Assembly (NCBI GenBank): GCA_903970285.1
Contig: CAJCHN010000145.1
Span: forward strand, 1 to 59,381
Reading direction: 5' to 3'
Source: Rhodanobacteraceae bacterium
Lineage (GTDB): Bacteria > Acidobacteriota > Terriglobia > Terriglobales > Acidobacteriaceae
DNA length: 59,381 bases
In this document: piece by piece, positions 16,746-25,564 of the stretch
How the letters are laid out: every line of letters starts with the position of its first letter
Position numbering within the stretch: position 1 is the first letter of the stretch
Position numbers and translations under genes: made by a program
The notes under the pieces: generated by a model
Databases searched by the model: none
What the model was told of the DNA's origin: nothing
The model's input: only the letters and a program-made list of their open reading frames with translations

Positions 16746-16781
16746 GGGGTTGGTATAGGTGGACGATAAAAGCTTTGTCAA
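16745..16781 (-). promoter_or_regulatory. promoter giving a (near-)leaderless glycosidase mRNA
   Basis: A perfect TTGACA (16781-16776) is followed after 18 nt by TATACC (16757-16752), then only 6 nt before the ATG at 16745. Transcription should begin at or next to the start codon, and no ribosome-binding site is visible. The position and spacing are seen; leaderless translation is inferred. Confidence 0.5.
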
Positions 16782-16836
16782 ATCGATTTAGGCTGGCTGT
16801 GTTCTACCGGACGGGACCACTGCATGCGGAGTCACT

Positions 16837-17808
16837 TTAGTGGTGATGATCGTGGCCGTGGTGGTGGTGATGGCCGTGGGCACCCACTGTCTCAAGCGGC
16901 GGAGGGGCAGAGCAGCCGTGAGTGGTCTCGCAGCCCTTGGTCTCGAACTGGATGGTGGTGTGGGCGATGTGGAAGCGGTCCCAAAGGGCATTCTGAATGG
17001 CTTCGAGGATGGATGCGCACTCGCCCATGGGCATCTCGCCCTGCTCCGGCAGGCAGACGGTGACGTGGCTGGCCAGGGCGTGCGAGTTGGAGCCCAGGCT
17101 CCAAACGTGGAGGTCGTGGACGTCGGCGACGCCGGGCACTGCCTGCATGGAGGCGCGGATATCGCCCAGCGAGAGCGATTGCGGGGTGCCTTCAAGCAGG
17201 ATGTTGAGGGTCTCGCGCACAATGCCCCAGGACGAATAGAGGATCATGCCCGCAATGAGCAGCGACAGGGCAGGATCGATCCACTGCAGGTGGGTGAAGA
17301 GGATGGCGGCGCCGCCGGCGATGACGGCGGCGGTGGAGAGGGTATCGCCCAGCATGTGCAGGAAGACGGAGCGGATGTTGACGTCTCCGGAGAACTTCCA
17401 CAGCAGCCCGGCGATAGCTCCGTTCATGAGCACACCGGCGGCCGCGACGGCCATCATCATCCGCGGGGCCACGTCGACCGGGGTATAAAGCCGGTGAATG
17501 GCGGAGAGCGCGATCCAGGCCGCAAGCACCATCAGGGTGACCGCGTTGACGAAGGCGGCGAGCACCCCGGCGCGCTGATAGCCGAAGGTCTTGCGATCAG
17601 TCGCAGGACGCGACTGGAAGTAAACGGCGACGAAGGACAGGATGATGGCCAGCGAATCGGAGGCGTTGTGGCCGGCCTCTGAGATGAGTGCGAGCGAATG
17701 GGCGCGAATGCCGAAGACCAGCGTCGCCGCCACGTAGAGGAGGGTGGCGGCCAGCGAGATCTTGAGGATGCGCTGCATGGTGCGGTTGTTGGAAGCGACC
17801 ATGTGCAT
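16837..17808 (-). CDS. CDF-family divalent metal cation exporter
   Basis: A 323-residue cation diffusion facilitator (CzcD/ZitB type) that should export Zn2+ or a related ion against protons. Six membrane segments are present with the metal-site motifs EAGHNASDSLA (segment 2) and LHMLGDTLST (segment 5), HxxxD in both, as in zinc-selective members. The cytoplasmic dimerisation domain follows (VADVHDLHVWSLGSN). The protein ends in a His-rich tail with ten His in its last 13 residues; in most CDFs such a stretch sits in a loop rather than at the very end. The start at 17808 (MHMVASNN) has no strong ribosome-binding site; 17802 and 17847 are alternatives. Confidence 0.92.
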   Translation of the reverse strand: MHMVASNNRTMQRILKISLAATLLYVAATLVFGIRAHSLALISEAGHNASDSLAIILSFVAVYFQSRPATDRKTFGYQRAGVLAAFVNAVTLMVLAAWIALSAIHRLYTPVDVAPRMMMAVAAAGVLMNGAIAGLLWKFSGDVNIRSVFLHMLGDTLSTAAVIAGGAAILFTHLQWIDPALSLLIAGMILYSSWGIVRETLNILLEGTPQSLSLGDIRASMQAVPGVADVHDLHVWSLGSNSHALASHVTVCLPEQGEMPMGECASILEAIQNALWDRFHIAHTTIQFETKGCETTHGCSAPPPLETVGAHGHHHHHGHDHHH

Positions 17809-17880
17809 AGGCTCTAGTGTATGCCCCGGTGCATGGCGGCTGCGCACTCCCTGAGAACTGAGAACCGGAGACCGAGCACC

Positions 17881-18315
17881 CTACTGTTGTCCGTGATGGT
17901 GGTTCCAGAGGCCGTTCCAGGTCTCGGCGATGACGATGGAGTCCGCGGGGTTATCGCGGTCGTAGCGAACCTGGACCGGCAGCCCGAAGATGGTGGACGA
18001 CGGGCCGAGATCGGGCAGGCGGGCGGCGAGCGACGAGATGTCCTGGCCGCATTCGTAGGTGACACCGGAGACCCGGTAGCGGTAGATGAGTGCCTGTGGG
18101 GGCTGGCCTTCCGACTCGGGAGAGGTGTCGATCAGGGTGCCATCGATGATGCGGCCGAGCGCGGCGAGCCGGGTACGCCTGCGGGCTTCGCGCTGGGTGG
18201 GAGTCAGGCGGCGGCGCGCCAACAGGTAAATCAGCAAACCTAGCAGGGCGGCGACGCCACCGGCAACGGCGGCTATGTCGTGCGGGGGACGGAGAAGGTG
18301 AGACATGGGGAGCAT
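17881..18315 (-). CDS. single-pass membrane protein, DUF3592-like
   Basis: A 144-residue protein with one membrane segment (AAVAGGVAALLGLLIYLLAR) followed by a basic stretch and a small soluble domain: GRIIDGTLIDTSP, ALIYRYRVSGVTYECGQDIS and VQVRYDRDNPADSIV. The strand order and YDxxNPxxS-like ending resemble DUF3592 domains. Function unknown. The start could also be the ATG at 18306; neither has a clear ribosome-binding site. It lies 72 bp upstream of the metal exporter gene on the same strand. Confidence 0.7.
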   Translation of the reverse strand: MLPMSHLLRPPHDIAAVAGGVAALLGLLIYLLARRRLTPTQREARRRTRLAALGRIIDGTLIDTSPESEGQPPQALIYRYRVSGVTYECGQDISSLAARLPDLGPSSTIFGLPVQVRYDRDNPADSIVIAETWNGLWNHHHGQQ

Positions 18316-18447
18316 GATGGCCGTCTGCGTGATCGGTGCCCGTCTGCTGCGAAACGTCTGCTGCGAAGCTCTTCTCCTAGCAGGATAGACGAAATCGGCG
18401 GCAACGACGCGGGGGAGGACTCAGCGGTATACTGAGGAGTGCGAAAA

Positions 18448-19086
18448 ATGCAGGATAAGACAGCTACAGGAACCACTTTACGACTTGAAAATGGGAATCC
18501 GCTGGATCTTGGCGAGGGGCGCAGGATTCGTTCGACGACAGTGATCTGCGTGCGCCGCGGCGAGCGGGTGGTGATGGCGGCGGACGGCCAGGTTTCGCTG
18601 GGCGCCACGGTCATGAAGGGCTCGGCAAAGAAGATTCGGCGGCTTTATAACGATAAGGTGCTGGCCGGCTTCGCAGGATCGACGGCGGACGCGTTCTCGC
18701 TGTTCAGCCGCTTCGAGGCGAAGCTGGAGCAGTATGCCGGCAACCTGGGCAGGGCGGCGGTAGAGCTGGCCAAGGACTGGCGCACCGACAAGATGCTGAG
18801 GCAACTGGAGGCCCTGCTGATCGTAGCCGACCCCCACCAGACGCTGATGCTTTCGGGCACCGGCGATGTGATCGAACCGGATCCGTTTCCCGGTGGTGGC
18901 GGAGTGATGACGATCGGGTCGGGCGGCAGCTTCGCTCAGGCCGCGGCCATTGCGCTGATGGAAAACACCGATCTGAACGCGCGAGAGATCGCGGAGAAGG
19001 CGATGAAGATCGCCGGGGATATCTGTATCTATACCAACAACCAGGTCACCGTGGAAGAGTTGCTGGCGGAGCCGACGAAGGCGTAG
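18448..19086 (+). CDS. hslV: HslV, proteolytic subunit of the HslUV protease
   Basis: A 212-residue N-terminal-nucleophile peptidase forming double hexamer rings capped by HslU; it degrades misfolded and regulatory proteins in the cytoplasm. Conserved stretches are [37 protein letters not shown] and [19 protein letters not shown]. In E. coli the catalytic Thr follows the initiator Met directly; here it would be about Thr30, preceded by an extension of ~29 residues ([17 protein letters not shown] onward). No start codon lies right before the Thr, so the extension must be cleaved. The ATG at 18448 follows GAGGAGT; a GTG at 18439 is possible. First gene of an hslV-X-hslU unit. Confidence 0.96.
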   Translation: MQDKTATGTTLRLENGNPLDLGEGRRIRSTTVICVRRGERVVMAADGQVSLGATVMKGSAKKIRRLYNDKVLAGFAGSTADAFSLFSRFEAKLEQYAGNLGRAAVELAKDWRTDKMLRQLEALLIVADPHQTLMLSGTGDVIEPDPFPGGGGVMTIGSGGSFAQAAAIALMENTDLNAREIAEKAMKIAGDICIYTNNQVTVEELLAEPTKA

Positions 19087-19097
19087 ACGGAGGACAT

Positions 19098-19649
19098 GTG
19101 ACGAGACTCGCGGGCTCTATGTTGGTCTTTGTGGCTTTGGTTGCGCCCGCTCTCGCGATTCCTGCTTCGGCGCAGTTTCGCAGCGATCGCAGCTCGGCGG
19201 AGGTCGGCATCAACAACGTCAATGCGCCGGTACCCGATCCGCTGCTGACGGGTAAGCGAGCCTTTATCTCCTACGAGCTTGGCGATGTGACGGCTTTTCC
19301 TTCGAGCTACAGCGGCGGACCGGAGCGCGCGTACGGCGAGTTCTACACGCAGATGAAGGCGTGGGGCCGGTACGAGCTGGTTTCCAATCCGAAGGATGCA
19401 GAGGTGATCTTCGCAGTGCGGTTTGTAGACCCGCCGAACATCCCGCATCCGCAGATCAGGATCGGGATTCTGGATGGCAGCGGACGCGTTTCGCTGTGGG
19501 GATTTGTGGAGGAGGTCGACTTCGCCTTCTTCAAGAAGCATCGCGATCAGGCGTTCACGGCGGCGGTAAAGCAACTGGTCGCCGATGTGCAGACGCTGGT
19601 GACTCCGGGAGCTGCAGCTTCGCCGCCGGTGCCAGCGCAGAGCAAGTGA
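19098..19649 (+). CDS. exported protein of unknown function between hslV and hslU
   Basis: A 183-residue protein with a signal peptide (SMLVFVALVAPALAIPASAQ). The mature part has strands and helices: AFISYELGDVTAFPS, ERAYGEFYTQMKAWGRYEL, DAEVIFAVRFVDP, then RIGILDGSGRVSLWGFVEEV and a final helix AFTAAVKQLVADVQTLV. The alternation 'DAEVIF-V-F ... LD ... LWGF' resembles DUF4136-type envelope proteins; no precise family is assigned. The GTG start follows GGAGGAC. It lies 11 bp after hslV and 21 bp before hslU, so all three are probably co-transcribed, although this product should leave the cytoplasm where HslUV works. Confidence 0.82.
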   Translation: MTRLAGSMLVFVALVAPALAIPASAQFRSDRSSAEVGINNVNAPVPDPLLTGKRAFISYELGDVTAFPSSYSGGPERAYGEFYTQMKAWGRYELVSNPKDAEVIFAVRFVDPPNIPHPQIRIGILDGSGRVSLWGFVEEVDFAFFKKHRDQAFTAAVKQLVADVQTLVTPGAAASPPVPAQSK

Positions 19650-19670
19650 AGTCCTAGGAGATTTAAGGAG

Positions 19671-21290
19671 ATGGCTATCTTTTTACCGGGTGCGGCGGAG
19701 GATCAGGCGCTCGCATTGGATGAATTGACACCGCGCGAGATCGTCGCCGAGTTGGACAAGTATGTCGTTGGGCAGCACGCGGCCAAGCGTGCGGTCGCGA
19801 TCGCGCTGCGCAACCGCATGCGCCGGCAGAAGCTGCCGCCCGAATTGGCCGACGACATCATGCCGAAGAACATCATCATGATCGGGCCGACCGGGGTGGG
19901 CAAGACCGAGATCGCGCGGCGCCTGGCGAAGCTGACAAATTCGCCGTTTCTGAAGGTGGAGGCGTCGAAGTTTACCGAAGTCGGGTATGTGGGGCGGGAC
20001 GTGGAGTCGATTGTGCGCGACCTGGTCGAGATCGCGATCGACCTGGTGCGCGAAGAGAAGCTGGAAGACGTGGAGGACAAGGCGGAACTGAACGCCGAAG
20101 ACCGCCTGCTCGACCTGCTGCTGCCGGCTTCGCCGGGGTCCGTGGCTGCGGCGAACGCTGCGGCGGCGACCGAGGTTCCGGGGACCAACGTGATCCAACT
20201 GCCCGCGGCGATGGATACGACGGCGGAGACCACGAAGCGGGAGCAGACCTCGCATGAACGCACGCGCGAAAAGCTGCGGCAGCAGTTTCGCGAAGGCAAG
20301 CTGGACGACCGGATGGTGGAACTCGATGTGCGCGACCGGAACCAGCCGAGCTTTGAATTTGTCGCGGCGCCGGGTCAGGACGAGAGTGATGTTTCGTTGA
20401 AAGATGTGCTGCCGGGGCTGTTTGGACAGCGTACCAAGAAGCGCAAGATGAAGGTCGCCGAGGCCTTCGACTACCTGGTGCAGGAAGAAGAGGGCCGGCT
20501 GATCGATATGGACCAGGTGACGCGGCTGGCGGTCGAGCGCGTGGAGGACTCGGGTATCGTGTTCCTGGACGAGATCGACAAGATCGCCGGGCGCGAGGGC
20601 GGCCACGGACCGGACGTTTCGCGCGAAGGCGTGCAGCGGGATATCCTGCCGATCGTCGAAGGCACGACCGTCAACACCAAGTACGGCATGGTGTCGACCG
20701 ACCACATCCTGTTTATCGCTGCGGGCGCGTTCCATGTGTCGAAACCGAGCGATCTGATTCCGGAGCTGCAGGGACGCTTTCCCATCCGGGTGGAGCTGCA
20801 GTCGCTGACGGTGGGGGACTTCGTGCGCATCCTGACCGAGCCCAAGTCTTCGCTGGTCAAGCAATCGACCGCGCTGCTGGAGACCGAGGGTCTGCGGCTG
20901 GAGTTTACGCCGGAGGCCTTGGCGGAGATGGCGGAGTTTGCCTTCAAGGTAAACGAAACGACCGAGAACATTGGTGCGCGGCGTCTGCACACCATCATGG
21001 AGCGGGTGCTGGACGAGATCAGCTTTCAGGCTCCGGACGTGGTGAAAGTTGGCCGTGCCGAGGCCTCGCGCGAGGGCGTGGTTGGCGAGATCGCGGTGTC
21101 GACGCCGCTCGGGACGCCGGGCCAGCGGCCGGTTGCGTCGGCTCCGCTGCCGGTGATCGAACGTCGCAAGGAAGGCGCGGCGGGCGCCGAGCCGGAGTAC
21201 GAGAAGGTGATCGTGGTGGACGCGGAGTACGTGCGCCAGCAGGTGGCGGGAATCGTCAAGAACCAGGATTTGAGCCGGTATATCTTGTAG
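19671..21290 (+). CDS. hslU: HslU, ATPase subunit of the HslUV protease
   Basis: A 539-residue AAA+ unfoldase that feeds substrates to HslV; E. coli HslU has 443. It contains Walker [10 protein letters not shown] (residues ~72-80), pore motif GYVGRD, Walker [14 protein letters not shown] and sensor-2 region [17 protein letters not shown], and ends in DLSRYIL, the tail that docks into HslV. The extra length lies in the I-domain (an Ala-rich insert around residues 155-185) and in a ~40-residue insert before the last helix ([18 protein letters not shown] onward). The ATG at 19671 follows TTAAGGAG. Third gene of the hslV-X-hslU unit. Confidence 0.97.
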   Translation: MAIFLPGAAEDQALALDELTPREIVAELDKYVVGQHAAKRAVAIALRNRMRRQKLPPELADDIMPKNIIMIGPTGVGKTEIARRLAKLTNSPFLKVEASKFTEVGYVGRDVESIVRDLVEIAIDLVREEKLEDVEDKAELNAEDRLLDLLLPASPGSVAAANAAAATEVPGTNVIQLPAAMDTTAETTKREQTSHERTREKLRQQFREGKLDDRMVELDVRDRNQPSFEFVAAPGQDESDVSLKDVLPGLFGQRTKKRKMKVAEAFDYLVQEEEGRLIDMDQVTRLAVERVEDSGIVFLDEIDKIAGREGGHGPDVSREGVQRDILPIVEGTTVNTKYGMVSTDHILFIAAGAFHVSKPSDLIPELQGRFPIRVELQSLTVGDFVRILTEPKSSLVKQSTALLETEGLRLEFTPEALAEMAEFAFKVNETTENIGARRLHTIMERVLDEISFQAPDVVKVGRAEASREGVVGEIAVSTPLGTPGQRPVASAPLPVIERRKEGAAGAEPEYEKVIVVDAEYVRQQVAGIVKNQDLSRYIL

Positions 21291-21535
21291 CGGATCTCGC
21301 TCTCTCCACGTGCTCGGAGCAGCCTTATCGCTGGTTTGAGGCGAGGTTTGCGAGCGAGTGTTCGAAACGGCGGCGCGGCTTCTTCGGGTCGGCTGCCTGG
21401 TAGAGGTTGCAGGAGCCCGGCTTCCGCTTCGAGACTTGTCGCTGCACCCTGGCATTAGTGCCAAGCCAAGGTGCGTGCGGGCATCGCTGCGCTGTTGGAA
21501 CTGTTTCGCTGCCTGCACCGTGCGAATCTGATGTT

Positions 21536-24526
21536 CTACTTCGCCGCTGCCGGATGCAGGTTCTGATAGTTCAGAATGGCGTTAAAGACCAGCGGGTAGG
21601 TGCCCACGGTCTCGCCGCGGTAGATGGGAAGGTTGGCGAAGAGCAGGACGTTACCCTGGCCGAGCGGGGCATCAATCACGATGGCGTGTTCGGCGATCGA
21701 CTTCTCCTTGTCCAGCAGACCGGACAGCAGCAGGGTCTTCGATTCGGCGAAGCGCAGGATCACCTGCGGACGCTCTGCGGGCGGGATCACCGAGGGATTG
21801 TTGCGCATCTGCTCTTCGTTCAGCGGCCTGGCCTCCCAGGGCTTCTGCTTTACCAGGGGCTCGGGTTCAACCGCCTTGCGACCCTGAACGACATCGGAGT
21901 CCTCGACGGAGCCGCGACCGGTGGGGCGGTCGGCGTAAGGGTCCATCAGGATTCGTCCGCCGGAGCGGCCGACCGTGTTGGCGATGTTGAAGGCTAGTCC
22001 CTCCGCGCTCATCACCGGAACCGTTTTGCCGAAGCCGTACGCGACCGGGTGATTGCTGTCGACGAAGACCGAATCGAGGACACTGCCGGTGACGCGGGCG
22101 TCGCCTTTGGGGGCGACCGAGACGCCAGGCGCGAGACCGCTCTCGATGGCAAACTGCGCGGTGTCCTCACAGGTGATGAGCAGGCCGCCCGCCTCGACGA
22201 ACTGCTTCAGATGGGCGAGTCCTTCGGCACCCAGACCCGGGCGGGTATCGGGGGTGGAGTCGATCACGCCGATGTTGGGTGTGAGCTCGGTCTTCTGCCA
22301 AGGCAGCGGATTGCCATAGGTCGGAATGCCGTTGAGAATGCTTTGCGATGAGGCGCCGCCGACCGGCGCGAAGACAATGACGTCGTACTTGCCGCGCAGG
22401 TTCGACTCCGCCGCCGCGGTCTGGGTGCTGATGTACGCGTAAGGCACCTGCACGGAGTCGAAGGCGTAGCGCCACCAGCCTTCGGTCTGGGTGCCCAGCC
22501 ACGTGTGCATGAACGCGATCCGCGGCGCAGCGGCGGGATGCGTCGGAACCGGGGGTGCGGCGCTCAGGCCGGTAGCGTCGAGCGCCAACTTCTGCAGCGC
22601 GGGCCGGACCTCGGCCGATGGTGGCAGCAACAGGGTTCCAGCGTTGAAGTGCTTGCCCTCCGCATCGAAGGCCTTTTCGGCTACGGTGATCTTCGCGCCT
22701 TTCAATTGATAAACCAGCGCAAGCAGTGAGCTCTGGCCGGTGTTGTTGATCGCGAGCAGCGAACCGGAGCCCGCGACCCTGCCACTCAGCGATGCGGGAT
22801 CCATCAGCGGCTCCATCTTGGCGGTCAGGATCGTCGGGTCAGTGACGCGCAGCACCTTCAAGTTGAACAGCTCGGAGAAGCACCAGCCGGTATCGTCGTA
22901 GGGGTGTTTCTGCGGGTCGTCCGGCGCCCAGTACTGGCGGTCGAGCAGCGCGTCGGCAACGCGGCTATGCGGCTGATCGAGGCGGATGATGAAAGAGCCG
23001 GCGGGAAGCTGCACGTCGACCGGCTTGTCGTCGCGCTTGGCAGCGGGAACCGTCTGGGTCCGAGCCTCGGTGAGGCGGCTGATCTCGACATGCTGCAGCT
23101 TCATGATGGTCAGCAGCTGAATCTGGCGGTTGAGCTCCGCGTCGTCCGCCGGCAGGACATACGCCGCTGGGCCGTCGAGCTGCGGCTTTTCGACCGAACG
23201 CTTCGATTTCAGGTAGTAGTTTTCGAGGAAGTGCTCGCTATGGTGGGAAAAGTAGTTGAGCGTGGAGAGCAGCGCCGACTCCTCGTAGTTATTATTGTCG
23301 CGCTGCGACCAGGTGACCACCGGGTAGGGTGGGTTCCGGCGATACCAGGTGCGGCTGTACTCTTCGGGCTGCAAAATGCGCTTTTCAGTGTCCGCGCCCC
23401 CGTTGCCGAAGGTCTCGTACAAACGGCTGATGCCGTTGTGCATGCCGGCGAGGAACATCAGGTAGCCGGGAGACCAGGTGTCGAAATCGCCGTGGGTGAA
23501 GACTCCCGGCATGCCGAAGCTCTGCATCTGCGCGACGTTATTCCAGCCGAGCTCGGCCCACTCGTCGGCCAGCGTGGGGTCCACCCAGGCGTTGTAGGGA
23601 CCATCGCCCACGGTATTGTCGTAAAGAAAGGGGACGGATTCGTGCAGATCGTGCAGCACCTGCGCGTGCCAGCCCAGGTAGGTGTCGAGCACGTTACGGG
23701 TCAGGTCGAGCGTCATGCCCATGGCGTCGCGGTTGTTATCGTGGGCCACATAATGGCCCCAGTAGGCGAGCCGCGGATACTGCTCCCCGGGATGCGCTTT
23801 ATGCCACTTGTAGAGGTCCGCCATGCGGTCACGGCCGTCCACTTCGACGACCGGCGTGATCAGCGTGATCTGGTGCGAGCGGATGTACTGGATGTAGGGT
23901 GAGTCGTCCACCGCGAGACGATAGGCCAGCTCCATCAGCGCGGTGGGCGCGCCGGTCTCAATGGAGTGGATGGTGCCGGTGATGTAGTAGACCGGGAAGG
24001 AAGCCTGGATGAGCGAGCGCGCTTTGGCATCGTCGAGGCCGATGCTGCGGGGGTCGGCGAGTTGGGCCAGGCGCGCATTGTTCTCGGCCTGGTGCGCCAG
24101 CAGTGCCTGGTCGGCGATCGCGACCGCGATCATCTCGCGTCCCTCTTCGCTGTGGCCAATGGTGACAACCTTCACCCGAGGCGTGCTGGCGGCGAGCAGG
24201 CGGAAATACTTGTAAACATCTTCGGCGTAGGGCAGCACGTCGGGAGCGCCAGCGATGACGCCAAGCGTCTTCATGGGCGTGGGCACGGTCTTCGAGGCCG
24301 GCAGGTAGTCAACCAGCGGCGAGCTGAAGGCGGGGTCAGTGGTGTACTGCCGGATCAGCTTGGTGTAAGCCTCATCGACCGGCTGCCGGGGGTCGCGGGC
24401 ATAGGTCGGGTCGAGTGTGGGCGGATACCCGGGCTGAGATGGGGATTGGGCCAGGCCGGGCAGGGTGGAGGCGGCGAGCAGGAGGCAGGTCAGGGGGCAG
24501 GTCAGCACTCTCGGACGGAGTTCCAT
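21536..24526 (-). CDS. exported M14-family zinc carboxypeptidase-like protein
   Basis: A 996-residue protein with a signal peptide (LLLAASTLPGLAQS). The N-terminal ~400 residues are an M14 peptidase: zinc ligands H and E in GTIHSIETGAP, the third His in VLHDLHESVPF, and the substrate-binding HDNNRDAMGM. Then come a long beta-rich middle part and a C-terminal region that looks like a glutamine-amidotransferase-type/DUF4350 fold (DVIVFAPVGG, VEAGGLLITCEDTAQ, GQGNVLLFANLPIY). This architecture is common in acidobacterial and Bacteroidota exported peptidases. It is a single-gene unit, probably acting on extracellular peptides. Confidence 0.9.
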   Translation of the reverse strand: MELRPRVLTCPLTCLLLAASTLPGLAQSPSQPGYPPTLDPTYARDPRQPVDEAYTKLIRQYTTDPAFSSPLVDYLPASKTVPTPMKTLGVIAGAPDVLPYAEDVYKYFRLLAASTPRVKVVTIGHSEEGREMIAVAIADQALLAHQAENNARLAQLADPRSIGLDDAKARSLIQASFPVYYITGTIHSIETGAPTALMELAYRLAVDDSPYIQYIRSHQITLITPVVEVDGRDRMADLYKWHKAHPGEQYPRLAYWGHYVAHDNNRDAMGMTLDLTRNVLDTYLGWHAQVLHDLHESVPFLYDNTVGDGPYNAWVDPTLADEWAELGWNNVAQMQSFGMPGVFTHGDFDTWSPGYLMFLAGMHNGISRLYETFGNGGADTEKRILQPEEYSRTWYRRNPPYPVVTWSQRDNNNYEESALLSTLNYFSHHSEHFLENYYLKSKRSVEKPQLDGPAAYVLPADDAELNRQIQLLTIMKLQHVEISRLTEARTQTVPAAKRDDKPVDVQLPAGSFIIRLDQPHSRVADALLDRQYWAPDDPQKHPYDDTGWCFSELFNLKVLRVTDPTILTAKMEPLMDPASLSGRVAGSGSLLAINNTGQSSLLALVYQLKGAKITVAEKAFDAEGKHFNAGTLLLPPSAEVRPALQKLALDATGLSAAPPVPTHPAAAPRIAFMHTWLGTQTEGWWRYAFDSVQVPYAYISTQTAAAESNLRGKYDVIVFAPVGGASSQSILNGIPTYGNPLPWQKTELTPNIGVIDSTPDTRPGLGAEGLAHLKQFVEAGGLLITCEDTAQFAIESGLAPGVSVAPKGDARVTGSVLDSVFVDSNHPVAYGFGKTVPVMSAEGLAFNIANTVGRSGGRILMDPYADRPTGRGSVEDSDVVQGRKAVEPEPLVKQKPWEARPLNEEQMRNNPSVIPPAERPQVILRFAESKTLLLSGLLDKEKSIAEHAIVIDAPLGQGNVLLFANLPIYRGETVGTYPLVFNAILNYQNLHPAAAK

Positions 24527-24642
24527 ACCGCACTATAGCAGCGGATTTCCCAGGCTCCTCCTTGATTATGGTGATGCCGCATCGCAGTCTGACTTCCGGG
24601 CGCAAGCTCTGGCATGAAGAAAGGCCGTGGTAAGTTGCAAAG

Positions 24643-25554
24643 ATGGGCCTTCTGGAGCGGATGACGTGCGGCTTGGCGGCGGGGTTATTGGGTCTGGGAG
24701 CTGCCGGGGCGCAGCAGATGGCGATCACCTTCGATGATCTGCCGGCGCATGGAATCAAGCCGCCGGGCATGACACGGGTGGACATTGCGCAATCGATCCT
24801 TGGCACGCTCGAGCGCGAGCACATGCCGCCCACCTACGGATTCATTAACGGGAAGCGGGTGGATGAGGATGCTTCGTCGCTGGCGGTGCTGCAGGCGTGG
24901 CGCAAGGCCGGGCAGCCACTCGGCAACCACACCTGGGCGCACATCGACCTGAACGACGAGACACCGCAACAGTTTGAAGCAGAGGTGACCCGCAACGAGC
25001 CTCTGCTGAAGCAGCTGATGGGCGACCAGGACTGGCATTGGCTGCGCTATCCCTTTCTGCACGAAGGAGACACGGTCGAGAAGCGCGAAGCGGTGCGGGA
25101 CTGGCTGTTCGCGCACGGCTACAAGATCGCCGAAGTCAATATGGACTTCGAGGACTACCTGTGGAACGATCCCTACGCGCGCTGCCTGGCCAAGCACGAC
25201 GACGCTTCGCTGCAGCGTCTGCACGACACCTACCTGGCGACGGCGGACGAGTACTATGGCGTGTTTCGTCAGCTTTCCCAGATGGTCTACGGACGTGATG
25301 TGAAGTATGTGCTGCTGCTGCACATCGGCGCCTTTGACGCGAAGATGCTGCCGGAGCTGCTCGCGCTCTACCGAAGCAAAGGTGTCAGCTTTGTGAGCCT
25401 GCCGGAGGCTGAGGCCGACCCGGCGTACAAGGATGATCCCGCGGTCGCCGAACCCACGGGGGGCGCCGGCCTGGAATTGATGATGAAGAAGGAACGGCTG
25501 AAGTTCCCGCCGAATTCCAAGCCCTACAAGGAACTGGACGCGATGTGCCGCTAA
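24643..25554 (+). CDS. polysaccharide deacetylase (NodB type), exported
   Basis: A 303-residue protein with a short signal sequence (CGLAAGLLGLGAAGAQ) directly followed by the NodB domain. The catalytic Asp pair is in AITFDDLPAHG (motif 1), the metal-binding HxxxH in LGNHTWAHIDL (motif 2), and WLRYPFLHEG corresponds to motif 3. It should remove acetyl groups from GlcNAc-type polymers such as peptidoglycan or chitin; the substrate cannot be told. The ATG at 24643 is used because the hydrophobic segment starts right after it; the ribosome-binding site is weak. It is divergent from the M14 peptidase gene. Confidence 0.88.
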   Translation: MGLLERMTCGLAAGLLGLGAAGAQQMAITFDDLPAHGIKPPGMTRVDIAQSILGTLEREHMPPTYGFINGKRVDEDASSLAVLQAWRKAGQPLGNHTWAHIDLNDETPQQFEAEVTRNEPLLKQLMGDQDWHWLRYPFLHEGDTVEKREAVRDWLFAHGYKIAEVNMDFEDYLWNDPYARCLAKHDDASLQRLHDTYLATADEYYGVFRQLSQMVYGRDVKYVLLLHIGAFDAKMLPELLALYRSKGVSFVSLPEAEADPAYKDDPAVAEPTGGAGLELMMKKERLKFPPNSKPYKELDAMCR

Positions 25555-25564
25555 GCTGCCGAGG

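Noticed and set aside
18428-18433. TATACT as a -10 for hslV
   Set aside because: A start from it would fall at or past the ribosome-binding site, and no -35 is present; kept out of the feature list.
19683-21518. 611-codon open frame opposite hslU
   Set aside because: hslU is unmistakable; the opposite frame is His/Arg-rich without domains.
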